From positions 1 through 30,836 of the forward strand of contig CATNTY010000018.1 of NCBI GenBank assembly GCA_950295325.1: DNA of 30,836 bases, given 5' to 3'. How positions within the stretch are numbered: position 1 is the stretch's first letter; each line of letters starts with the position of its first letter. Position numbers and translations under genes: made by a program. Shown in pieces: positions 24,021 through 29,806 of the stretch. The notes beneath the pieces were generated by a model. The model searched no databases and was not told the origin of the DNA. It was given only the letters and a program-made list of their open reading frames with translations. This stretch comes from Polytrichum commune. Taxonomy: Eukaryota; Streptophyta; Polytrichopsida; Polytrichales; Polytrichaceae.

Positions 24021-24072
24021 GTAAAACCCAATGCAGGGACTATATCAATTCTGAGCAAAAGGAGAAACGATA

Positions 24073-24246
24073 ATGGTAGCAATAAGGTTTGCCAATTCTG
24101 GCCGTCGAATGCTAACACCCTCTTATGCCGATAAGGGGCGTTCTGTCATGGCAAGGGCACCTGTTTTTGCCAATAGTGAGGCAAAGAAAAAAGCAACTAA
24201 GGCTTTGAATAAGATGTTAAGGGAATTGGCTAAAGAGGATAGTTAA
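24073..24246 (+). CDS. Small basic protein, unknown (57 aa)
   Basis: AAGGAG lies 9 nt before the ATG at 24073, a good ribosome site. The product is basic with a helical Lys/Ala-rich C-terminal half (SEAKKKATKALNKMLRELAKED). The first half has Arg, Ser and a PSYADKGRSVMAR segment. No family is recognised. It is the last gene before an intrinsic terminator and directly follows the right arm of inverted-repeat pair 2, whose pairing could expose or hide its ribosome site. Confidence 0.65.
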   Translation: MVAIRFANSGRRMLTPSYADKGRSVMARAPVFANSEAKKKATKALNKMLRELAKEDS

Positions 24247-24262
24247 TCCTGTCCTGTCTTGG

Positions 24263-24281
24263 TACGATATGACATTACATG
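24263..24281 (+). repeat. Imperfect direct repeat, right copy (bounds the moron-like module)
   Basis: TACGATATGA followed by CATTACATG matches the left copy at 22350-22373 apart from a 5-bp duplication and one substitution. It abuts the terminator that begins at 24282. Confidence 0.65.
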
Positions 24282-24332
24282 CCCTGGCGGGCTTGCTGGC
24301 TTTAACGAGCTTGCGAGTGCGCCGGGGTTTTT
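24282..24332 (+). terminator. Intrinsic terminator closing the module
   Basis: CCCTGGCG (24282-24289) pairs with CGCCGGGG (24320-24327), with one G-U pair, and is followed by TTTTT (24328-24332). The inner 30 nt contain GC-rich sequence that can pair further. It should end transcription from the promoter at 22557 and, unless antiterminated, from 21829. Confidence 0.75.
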
Positions 24333-24680
24333 GTCGTGTCTGGTCGTCTCATGCGCAAGGCTTGGCCCGGTTTGGACTGACACCGAGCTCTTCGATAAGC
24401 TGAACGACTTTTGTTTCGTATAAGCCGATTAACTAAGGGCCTGCAATGTTACGATTATTCACCGGGTAGTAAAAAACTACCCCATGCATCGGGAATAGGC
24501 AAAAGCCTTTATAATCCCTCGCTAGCTTCGGCAATGATGCACCATTTTTGCGACCGATATCACGGTCAAAGGCGCTTACGCGCTAGCACAAAGCCTACGA
24601 GTGCGAAAATAACTATAGGCAACATTCGTGTAACCAATGTAAGCGTTACAGCACCTAGGTATGTGTAGAAAACTGCCTAT
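24333..24680 (+). other. Hairpin-rich intergenic region, candidate structured RNA
   Basis: No convincing gene is present. Stems are GGGTAGT-AAAAA-ACTACCC (24464-24482); AGGC-AAAA-GCCT inside GGGA/TCCC (24491-24518); GACCG-ATATCA-CGGTC (24552-24567); GCGC-TTAC-GCGC (about 24572-24583); and GTAAC/GTTAC (24630-24649). Five stems in under 200 nt is dense compared with other gaps here. The region is flanked by copies of the GATAAGCTGA leader motif. Confidence 0.5.
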
Positions 24681-24719
24681 CGATAAGCTGAATAACTTCT
24701 GTACGAAAGGATTATCAAA

Positions 24720-24872
24720 ATGCAAATCGTTGACACCCGCTCTGGTACGCGACAGGTCTATGAACTGCCGACTCCGGCTGAACTCAAGAACTGGCCTCGT
24801 CAGGAGTATCTGAAGCTGCATCGCGCCTTCTGTGACCTTTTCTCGATCCCTGTTCCCAAGTCCTGGAACTAA
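24720..24872 (+). CDS. Small early-type protein, unknown (50 aa)
   Basis: AAAGGA lies 9 nt before the ATG at 24720. The 50-residue product begins MQIVDTRSGTRQVYELP and ends with FCDLFSIPVPKSWN. It has a beta-like start and a helical middle (LKNWPRQEYLKLHRAF), with a balanced natural composition. No family is recognised. The TAA stop is overlapped by the first unit of a 15-bp tandem repeat. Confidence 0.65.
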   Translation: MQIVDTRSGTRQVYELPTPAELKNWPRQEYLKLHRAFCDLFSIPVPKSWN

Positions 24873-24915
24873 TGCTCCTGAGCGGAATGCTCCTGAGCGG
24901 AATGCTCCTGAGCGG
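24871..24915 (+). repeat. Three perfect tandem copies of a 15-bp unit
   Basis: AATGCTCCTGAGCGG is repeated exactly at 24871, 24886 and 24901. Each unit contains GCTC-CT-GAGC, and neighbouring units can also pair GAGC-GGAAT-GCTC, so alternate hairpins are possible. The first two bases are the end of the stop codon of the 50-aa gene. Confidence 0.95.
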
Positions 24916-24990
24916 AGCGAAGAAGCGAAGATAAGCTGACCGACTACAATTACCCAACTATCAACATGTTAGAGACATCAGGAGATAAAA

Positions 24991-25179
24991 ATGTCTGTTG
25001 CACGCACTGCTCGCCGTCGCCGTCGTCAAGCCGCCCTTGGCGTCAAAGGTCTGGAACAGGTCTACGGCAAGAAGAAGGCTCCTCATTATCCCGGCAAGGT
25101 CGAGGCTGGAATCTCCGCTCGTCGTGAGATCGCTTTCCGGGAGAAGCTGAAGAGGATGGCTTTGCGTAAGAAGAAATAA
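24991..25179 (+). CDS. Small highly basic protein, possible nucleic-acid binder (62 aa)
   Basis: CAGGAG lies about 8 nt before the ATG at 24991. Nearly 40% of residues are Lys or Arg, clustered at both ends (ARRRRRQ at 7-13 and KLKRMALRKKK at the C-terminus). The middle contains KGLEQVYGKKKAPHYPGKVEAG. The charge suggests binding to DNA, RNA or an acidic protein, but no fold or family is recognised. It follows the tandem repeat and a GATAAGCTGA leader copy. Confidence 0.7.
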   Translation: MSVARTARRRRRQAALGVKGLEQVYGKKKAPHYPGKVEAGISARREIAFREKLKRMALRKKK

Positions 25180-25210
25180 TCTTCAAATACAACACCTTAA
25201 CTTATTGAAT

Positions 25211-25269
25211 CACATTATAATGTGTGAGTATTAGGGCGGTTCAACACGCTGAAAGCACATTGTAATGTG
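25211..25269. promoter_or_regulatory. Paired CACATTRTAATGTG palindromes upstream of an early operon
   Basis: CACATTATAATGTG (25211-25224) is a perfect 14-bp palindrome. CACATTGTAATGTG (25256-25269) has the same arms with one central change. They are 45 bp apart and 17 bp before the ATG at 25287. The first embeds TATAAT, so it could be an operator over a -10 element, although no good -35 is visible. They are likely binding sites for a dimeric regulator. Confidence 0.6.
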
Positions 25270-25286
25270 ACTGTGAGGAGACTGAG

Positions 25287-25400
25287 ATGAACTACACCTA
25301 TTGGTTCGGCGTAATGCTGATCGTCTTTTTCGTCCTTTATGTCCTCGTTGACGGCATCATCAGGTACGTCAACTATTTTATGGAGAAGGAAGATGGCTGA
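25287..25400 (+). CDS. Very small membrane protein, unknown (37 aa)
   Basis: The ATG at 25287 follows GAGGAGACTGAG, a good ribosome site. The product is essentially one membrane span (residues 5-26, YWFGVMLIVFFVLYVLVDGIIR) with a short charged tail (NYFMEKEDG). It overlaps the next gene by 8 bp, so translation is probably coupled. Many phages encode such one-span early proteins; no function can be given. Confidence 0.6.
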   Translation: MNYTYWFGVMLIVFFVLYVLVDGIIRYVNYFMEKEDG

Positions 25401-25743
25401 AATCGACGTCACCAAACCCATCCGATCCAAGACGGGTTATCCCGCCCGTATCCTTTGTACGGATTTGAAAGCTGATCGACCTTTCCTTGTCGCGATTACG
25501 TCATCAAGCGGTTCCGAGTTCATCGGTTGTTACAAGGACCTCGAATCCTTCGAAAACATCCCTGTTCGAAAGAGCGAGTGGATAAATGTCTACGAAGCAG
25601 GTACGTTCAGTTCTCAGGCGATATTCAAGTCGAAAGAAGACGCGGCTGGCAAATACGCAGGCGGCAACCGTCAGGGTGTTCTCGAACTGGTTTACGAGGG
25701 CAAGGACTTCGTTGAAGTCATCTTTCACAAAGGAGACGACTGA
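25393..25743 (+). CDS. Hypothetical early phage protein (116 aa)
   Basis: The start is set at the ATG at 25393, preceded by GAAGGAAG; upstream in-frame starts lie inside the membrane peptide gene. The predicted fold is mainly beta: PARILCTDLKADRPFLVAITSSSGSEFIGCYKDLESFENIPVR resembles small phage proteins in which a 'FLVAI...G.E....Y..DG' pattern recurs. The last third (GVLELVYEGKDFVEVIFHKGDD) is acidic with more strands. No enzyme motif is visible. Its stop overlaps the next start (TGATG). Confidence 0.7.
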   Translation: MAEIDVTKPIRSKTGYPARILCTDLKADRPFLVAITSSSGSEFIGCYKDLESFENIPVRKSEWINVYEAGTFSSQAIFKSKEDAAGKYAGGNRQGVLELVYEGKDFVEVIFHKGDD

Positions 25744-26033
25744 TGTGTGACTGTTCCCCTAACGACTGTAACTACAACTGTCGTAGTCACTCGGAGCCTG
25801 CATTCGATAAGGATGCCCTCCAAAAGTCTGTCAACCTCATGGCTGCGGCTATCTCGCGGGTTGACACCCTTGAACGTGCCCTCAAGAATGCCCACATCGT
25901 CATCGGCCAGATGGCGGGAGCAATCGGAAAGGACTGTTACCGTTACCCTCCTAGTTCCTCCACGATGACGTGGCATACTTATGCCGTTGAACAACAAAAC
26001 TTAATCCAGAAAGTTCTTTCTCAGGCAAAATAA
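25743..26033 (+). CDS. Cys-rich N-terminal small protein (96 aa)
   Basis: The N-terminus MCDCSPNDCNYNCRSH has four Cys and a His within 16 residues, which could bind a metal. A helical segment (residues 25-60, LQKSVNLMAAAISRVDTLERALKNAHIVIGQM) and a polar tail follow. The ATG overlaps the preceding stop. It is the last gene before the promoter at 26037, which begins 4 bp after its stop. No family is recognised. Confidence 0.68.
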   Translation: MCDCSPNDCNYNCRSHSEPAFDKDALQKSVNLMAAAISRVDTLERALKNAHIVIGQMAGAIGKDCYRYPPSSSTMTWHTYAVEQQNLIQKVLSQAK

Positions 26034-26036
26034 AGC

Positions 26037-26065
26037 TTGACAAAAGAGCAAAAGTGTGGTATAAT
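26037..26065 (+). promoter_or_regulatory. Consensus sigma-70 promoter of the amidotransferase operon
   Basis: TTGACA (26037-26042), 17-bp spacer, TATAAT (26060-26065): a perfect consensus and near-copy of the promoter at 21829, with an identical 20-bp block over the -10 and start site (26057-26076). Start expected near 26072. Confidence 0.87.
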
Positions 26066-26074
26066 ATCCGTACA

Positions 26075-26117
26075 GGGTGAGAAGGGGGTTCCTTTCTCGC
26101 CCTTTCTTTTGTCTTCT
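26075..26117 (+). terminator. Start-site hairpin and U-rich tract: attenuator or upstream-operon terminator
   Basis: GGGTGAGAA (26075-26083) pairs with TTCTCGCCC (26094-26102), one G-U pair, loop of 10 nt, and is followed by TTTCTTTTGTCTTCT. It lies within a few bases of the expected start of the 26037 promoter. It could end read-through from the upstream genes, attenuate the new transcript, or protect its 5' end. Confidence 0.65.
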
Positions 26118-26174
26118 ATTAGATAGTGGCTGTGCCACCCTCCCCTCTTACTTTCTTTCTCATAGGAGATTGTT

Positions 26175-26852
26175 ATGAAGAAGATTGCCGTCAACAAAAC
26201 CGTCATTGCCTTCATCCATGAAGGAACCTCTGTCCTCGATGACAGGGCTTTTGGTGCCCTCTCTATTGCAGACAAGACGAAGGTGATGACTGAACTGAAG
26301 CCACCTTTCCTGTACGTCGAAACCTTCTCTTCTTTGTCGAACATGAAGGTCCTCAAGCAGAAGCTGCTGAACGGCGAGGACTGTTCGCTCGAATTGGTCT
26401 ACAACGGTCTGGAAGCGCCCTCTGACCTTTCTCGTGTACGGAAGCTCTACCTCGACACCGTCGCCCCCGTCCTGGCCGCCATCGATGCCCTCAAGCCGGT
26501 ATATCCTTTCGCTGCTTTTGATGAATCTCTGCCTATTACGACAGTCGAAGGCAACTATGCAGAGAGGTGTTCTTACAAGATCAAGCTCAAGACCCTCGAA
26601 AAAATATGGTTGAGGGTTTCACCTCGTTGGGCGAAGCACTGGTCAGACACCAACTTCGATGCCAAAGGCAAGCGGAAGCGTTGGCCTACTCTTGAACAGA
26701 ATTACGCCAACGGTGACGATATCGCTCCTGACCAGTCTGGTCGATATGTCGGATACTACTCCAACAATATCTCTATCGGTTGTCAGAACATACTTCGTGC
26801 CGAGTTGGAGCAATTCGCTCTCTCGCAGGGATGGGCTTTTCCCTCCGTTTGA
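26175..26852 (+). CDS. Hypothetical protein, first gene of the amidotransferase operon (225 aa)
   Basis: The ATG at 26175 follows AGGAGATTGTT. The protein is mixed alpha/beta. Residues about 50-90 (LSSLSNMKVLKQKLLNGEDCSLELVYNGLEAPSDLSRVRKLYLDTVAPVLAA) are helical. The second half has Trp- and Arg-rich patches (LEKIWLRVSPRWAKHWSDTNFDAKGKRKRWP), and ends with GYYSNNISIGCQNILRAELEQFALSQGW. No family or catalytic motif is recognised. It heads an operon with the three glutamine-related enzymes, so a link to their pathway is possible but unproven. Confidence 0.75.
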   Translation: MKKIAVNKTVIAFIHEGTSVLDDRAFGALSIADKTKVMTELKPPFLYVETFSSLSNMKVLKQKLLNGEDCSLELVYNGLEAPSDLSRVRKLYLDTVAPVLAAIDALKPVYPFAAFDESLPITTVEGNYAERCSYKIKLKTLEKIWLRVSPRWAKHWSDTNFDAKGKRKRWPTLEQNYANGDDIAPDQSGRYVGYYSNNISIGCQNILRAELEQFALSQGWAFPSV

Positions 26853-26875
26853 TCGTAACCTTGAAAGGATCATTT

Positions 26876-27295
26876 ATGGCAATCCACAACGTCTTCGCCT
26901 ACGGCACCCTCCGAAAGCGGGAAGAGCGTCAGCATTGGATGAAATTCATCCATGACACTGGTCGTCAAGTCCAAGTCCAAGGCTTCTTGTACGACATGGG
27001 ATGGTTTCCCGCGATCCGTCTCGAACCTGACGGCTATTCCGTCCTCTGTGACGTCATACAGGTCGATGACGACGGTCTTGCCCGTCTGGATGACTACGAA
27101 GGCTTCATTCCTGACGCCCCCGGTCATTCCTTCTATGTACGGCATCTCGTCAACATCGACGGGCTCGACGGCTTCATCTATGAATTCCACGAGAAGCCTC
27201 ATATCTCGAAACTGATCCACGGCTCGGACTGGCTGGATTATCGTGCCAAAACGGAGCAAGCTCCTTGCGTAAGGGAGGAACTGGTCGATGCTTAG
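26876..27295 (+). CDS. Gamma-glutamylcyclotransferase-like protein (AIG2/GGCT family)
   Basis: The start at 26876 follows GAAAGGATC. The 139-residue protein shows the family's YGTLR loop (residues 9-13), which binds the gamma-glutamyl group. A GFLYDMGWFPAI strand follows, then LARLDDYEGF with the probable catalytic acid Glu75. Members release 5-oxoproline from gamma-glutamyl-amines or peptides, or remove gamma-glutamyl groups. The gene lies in one operon with class I and II glutamine amidotransferases, a grouping reported for predicted peptide- or amide-modification loci. The last codons contain a 23-bp repeat (27250-27272) that also occurs in an intergenic site, so the tail (KTEQAPCVREELVDA) may be a recent graft. 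It overlaps the next gene by 8 bp. Confidence 0.85.
   Translation: MAIHNVFAYGTLRKREERQHWMKFIHDTGRQVQVQGFLYDMGWFPAIRLEPDGYSVLCDVIQVDDDGLARLDDYEGFIPDAPGHSFYVRHLVNIDGLDGFIYEFHEKPHISKLIHGSDWLDYRAKTEQAPCVREELVDA
27250..27272 (+). repeat. 23-bp exact direct repeat, copy 2 (inside the cyclotransferase gene)
   Basis: This stretch is identical to 22378-22400. Here it is read as part of the cyclotransferase C-terminus and lies directly before the ribosome site (GGGAGG) of the next gene. Its GCAAG-CTC-CTTGC stem could affect translation coupling. Confidence 0.85.
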
Positions 27296-27707
27296 AATTT
27301 CCTGTCATGGCGGTATGTGCTGTGGCATCAAACACATCTTCGGCTTTCCGTCCTATCCTCACCAGGTGATGGAACCTGAGCTGGAAGAGAACAACGAGTT
27401 CGACGACGAAGACTCCTGCGGATCAGAAGTTCGATCCTATCTCTCTTTCTTCACTCCTAAGGCTCCTCCTGAGACCGTCGATGCTCGTCTGGACAGGTTC
27501 CTTGCCTACATCAAGAAAGAGCGTCCTGGAGGCATCGTAGAGGCTGTCTTGGCTCGCGAGTGTGACGGAGACTGGGACCAAGTCGCCATCAACGAGAAGA
27601 GACTCCTTGACAGAGGTTTCAAGGTCGTCAACGAGGTCCATAACTCCAACTCCGACAACATCTGTCGGGTCTACCACCTCAACATGGAATACAATTACGA
27701 CGGCTGA
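27288..27707 (+). CDS. Phage protein with HGGMCCGIKHI motif, unknown (139 aa)
   Basis: The ATG at 27288 follows a GGGAGG ribosome site and overlaps the cyclotransferase stop by 8 bp. The N-terminus reads ISCHGGMCCGIKHIFGFPSYP, a Cys/His/Gly motif recalled from uncharacterised proteins of several phages. The C-terminal half has helices (RLDRFLAYIKKERPGGIVEAVLA) and ends with the recurring NSNSDNICRVYHLN pattern. The Cys, His and Gly cluster could bind metal or a cofactor, but no function is known. The two conserved ends suggest an intact gene. Confidence 0.75.
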   Translation: MLRISCHGGMCCGIKHIFGFPSYPHQVMEPELEENNEFDDEDSCGSEVRSYLSFFTPKAPPETVDARLDRFLAYIKKERPGGIVEAVLARECDGDWDQVAINEKRLLDRGFKVVNEVHNSNSDNICRVYHLNMEYNYDG

Positions 27708-27727
27708 CAACAAACAAGGAGAAAAAT

Positions 27728-28102
27728 ATGTCAATCGCTTTTTTCATCTATCTCGCAGGTCTCTGTGGAGGTATCACCGGTCTTTGTATCGCCATCTGTA
27801 TCTTCTGCGCAGTAGTCCTTTTCTTTTGTGTGATGGTTTATTTCGAAAACAATGGCTATCTCGGAAACAAAGACCCTCTCGTCAACGAGAAGATTGTCAA
27901 GTCTGGTAAGAAAGCTGTCGTCGTGGGCTTCTTTGCAGCCCTCGTTGCCACTTTCATGCCAAGTACGAATACGATGTACATGATTGCCGGTGCTGAAGCC
28001 GCCAAGACTGTCGTCGATACCCCCGAGTTCCAGAAGACTCGTCAACTTCTGAACAACAAGCTCGACGATCTGCTCAAGACTTCCAACAAGGAGAAGAAGT
28101 GA
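27728..28102 (+). CDS. Membrane protein of unknown function (124 aa)
   Basis: AAGGAG precedes the ATG at 27728. Two hydrophobic segments (about residues 3-37 and 64-82) flank a polar loop, and a third weak one carries MYMIAGAEAAKTVVDTPEFQK. The C-terminus is a Lys-rich amphipathic helix (LNNKLDDLLKTSNKEKK). Proteins with this two-span plus 'AGAEA..VVDTPE' layout are familiar from many unrelated phages and have no known function. Its stop overlaps the next start (TGATG at 28100-28104). Confidence 0.72.
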   Translation: MSIAFFIYLAGLCGGITGLCIAICIFCAVVLFFCVMVYFENNGYLGNKDPLVNEKIVKSGKKAVVVGFFAALVATFMPSTNTMYMIAGAEAAKTVVDTPEFQKTRQLLNNKLDDLLKTSNKEKK

Positions 28103-28779
28103 TGGCATATTCTGCAAGCAAAATCGAGTTCCTGCGTTTCGGCTCACAGCATGGCGGTGAAGGTATCGGCTGTTGTGCCGTCGATATCATTCAGGGTTTT
28201 GTGAACGATCCTGACGCACCAGCGAACGTCAAACTCTACCACGGCGACCGTGACGGCAAGAACGACAGCGCCCTGACCGTGATTGTCAACGGCAAGTCGG
28301 AATTTGCCTATCTCGGCAAGACCAACCGTGAAGTCTTCGAGAATTTCATCCGTATCGGCACTTTCGGTACGGCGGATATGCCCGATCACACCTTCTTTGC
28401 CGTCTTCTCTGACAGTCAGATGTCGGATCGGAATGGACAGGAGTGGCTGAAGATTCTCAAGGCAGAAGGCTTCGAATTCCTCCGTACAGTAGGCAATTCC
28501 GTCTACACTTCGAAGGAAGTTCCTCTCGAACCTGTCGAAGGGAAATATCCTCACAAGAACCACATCTTCGCCCTTTTTCGGAATATCTCGAATGACGCCG
28601 TCGCCAATCCTTTCACACCTCCTACGGCATGGCTGAAGACTCCTGAGCCGACGATGACTCCTCACGAAGTGTGGCATTCTCGCAAGACGAAGATTTACGG
28701 CGAGTCGGAGATCAAGGGTTCTGTCGAGACCAAGGCAGTTTCCAACCCCTTCGCAGCCAAGGTCGCCGAACCTGCTTGA
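28102..28779 (+). CDS. Hypothetical protein (225 aa)
   Basis: The ATG at 28102 overlaps the previous stop, and a GTG one codon upstream is also possible; AAGGAG lies upstream. The first 140 residues look alpha/beta: IEFLRFGSQHGGEGIGCCAVDII, then LTVIVNGKSEFAYLGKT and NGQEWLKILKAEGFEFLRTVGN SVY-type strands and helices. The C-terminal 75 residues are Pro/Thr/Lys-rich and likely disordered. No recognised family. It lies between the cyclotransferase and class I amidotransferase genes in the same operon, so it may act with them. Confidence 0.72.
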   Translation: MAYSASKIEFLRFGSQHGGEGIGCCAVDIIQGFVNDPDAPANVKLYHGDRDGKNDSALTVIVNGKSEFAYLGKTNREVFENFIRIGTFGTADMPDHTFFAVFSDSQMSDRNGQEWLKILKAEGFEFLRTVGNSVYTSKEVPLEPVEGKYPHKNHIFALFRNISNDAVANPFTPPTAWLKTPEPTMTPHEVWHSRKTKIYGESEIKGSVETKAVSNPFAAKVAEPA

Positions 28780-28803
28780 TTTCAATTCAAGGGAAGGAAG
28801 GAT

Positions 28804-29118
28804 ATGAGAAATGCCCTCAACGAGTTCAAACTTTATCGTGCCATCGGGCTAAAGGAGTGGGGCTATCACGACGAGGCCTTCGCCTTGATGACGGAGGTCG
28901 TACTATCAGAAGTGGATCACATGGATGTCAAAGCTATCCAAGCGACAAAAAAGGATAAGGAATATGTCGATGCAGAAAGATACTGGGACGACTACCATTA
29001 CAAGCAATGGTCCGCCCGGCCTGCTCCTAGGCCAACACAAGGTCATCCTGCAAAAGGACTCGGCTCTGGAAATGCCGGAGCTGTGGTTGTCGGTCTATCT
29101 GACGGGCTCCCCTTTTGA
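28804..29118 (+). CDS. Small hypothetical protein overlapping the class I amidotransferase gene (104 aa)
   Basis: GGAAGGA lies about 6 nt before the ATG at 28804. Residues 1-65 are helical and natural-looking (MRNALNEFKLYRAIGLKEWGYHDEAFALMTEVV...). The last 30 residues are Pro/Gly/Ala-rich and overlap the start of the next gene by 47 bp in another frame. No family is recognised. The overlap means either the tail is overprinted or the true amidotransferase start lies further downstream; both are possible. Confidence 0.62.
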   Translation: MRNALNEFKLYRAIGLKEWGYHDEAFALMTEVVLSEVDHMDVKAIQATKKDKEYVDAERYWDDYHYKQWSARPAPRPTQGHPAKGLGSGNAGAVVVGLSDGLPF

Positions 29119-29806
29119 GAAGAGGCAGTTCGCAGAAATGTTCTCTCGGGCTCGGTGCTACAACGCCAAGACTCCTGAAGAAGCTGATCTGGTTGTCTTC
29201 GCAGGTGGTGCAGACGTCAACCCTGCTCTGTACGGCGAGCTTCCACATGACACGACCGTACACGACGAAGAGCGTGACAAGGAAGACATCAATCTGTACA
29301 ACCTTTGTCACTCCCTCGGCATCCCTATGTTCGGTATCTGCCGTGGTGCCCAGTTCCTTGCAGTGATGAACGGCTTCAAGCTCTATCAGGACGTCGACGG
29401 CCATAACCAGAGCCACGGCATCTTCGACCGCAAGGGCAAGAAGTATCTCCAGTCTGTCTCGTCTGTCCATCATCAGATGGTCATTTCAGGACCTGGGATG
29501 GATGTCATCGCCCATGGCCACAACAGCAAGACTCGTTGGTTCAACGACACGACGAAGGCAGTCGGCAACCATCAGGACGTCGAAGCTTTCTTCATTCGTG
29601 ACACATGCTGCATCGGTGTACAGGGACATCCTGAATACCGTGGCTACGCAGAATACACGAAGTGGTGTCTCGACTTGATCTATGAATACGTCGAGTTGAA
29701 TGCCGATCTTGCAATTAGCGGGAAGCATCGCCGTCTCAAGGCTGAGTACATCATGGAGCGTTTCATGAAGAAACAGGCCGAGATGTCACCGACACAGGAG
29801 GTATAA
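29072..29806 (+). CDS. Class I glutamine amidotransferase (GATase1 / peptidase C26-like)
   Basis: The start chosen is the ATG at 29072 (244 aa); the frame stays open upstream to 28925, but that part reads as off-frame sequence of the preceding gene. FAGGADVNPALYG, FGICRGAQFLAV with nucleophile Cys90, SSVHHQMV, and VQGHPEYRGY with His186 and Glu188 give the complete catalytic triad. The GICRGAQ form is close to the gamma-glutamyl-GABA hydrolase (PuuD) branch. The enzyme takes ammonia from glutamine or cleaves a gamma-glutamyl bond. It is a stand-alone domain, so a synthetase or ligase partner is expected. It lies 16 bp before the class II gene's small neighbour. Confidence 0.88.
   Translation: MPELWLSVYLTGSPFEKRQFAEMFSRARCYNAKTPEEADLVVFAGGADVNPALYGELPHDTTVHDEERDKEDINLYNLCHSLGIPMFGICRGAQFLAVMNGFKLYQDVDGHNQSHGIFDRKGKKYLQSVSSVHHQMVISGPGMDVIAHGHNSKTRWFNDTTKAVGNHQDVEAFFIRDTCCIGVQGHPEYRGYAEYTKWCLDLIYEYVELNADLAISGKHRRLKAEYIMERFMKKQAEMSPTQEV

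Larger units (their letters stand above)
23263..24055. repeat. 25-bp near-perfect inverted repeat enclosing the 218-aa gene (pair 2)
   Basis: The left arm 23263-23287 (starts CTCAGAATTGATAT) pairs with the right arm 24031-24055 (ends ATCAATTCTGAG). The only non-Watson-Crick position (23277) becomes a G-U pair in RNA. The left arm begins on the last base of pair 1's right arm, so the two arms are back to back. The right arm ends 5 nt before the ribosome site of the next gene. Confidence 0.9.
24393..24946 (+). repeat. Three direct copies of a GATAAGCTGA leader motif
   Basis: Copies lie at 24393-24410 (CGATAAGCTGAACGACTT), 24681-24698 (CGATAAGCTGAATAACTT) and 24930-24945 (GATAAGCTGACCGACT). The second lies 22 nt before the ATG at 24720 and the third 45 nt before the ATG at 24991. 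They may be leader elements for small early genes, perhaps processing or regulator sites. Confidence 0.65.

Noticed and set aside
22991-24055. Insertion sequence or transposon explanation for the inverted repeats
   Set aside because: No transposase or recombinase motif in the enclosed ORFs, no flanking target duplications at the arms, and the two arm pairs differ in sequence.
24411-24668. An 85-codon ORF with a TTG start in the hairpin-rich gap
   Set aside because: No ribosome site, unnatural composition, and several perfect stems lie inside it.
22700-24700. tRNA genes in the early gaps
   Set aside because: A T-loop-like GGTTCAA near 23311 has no acceptor stem, anticodon arm or CCA; no cloverleaf could be built.
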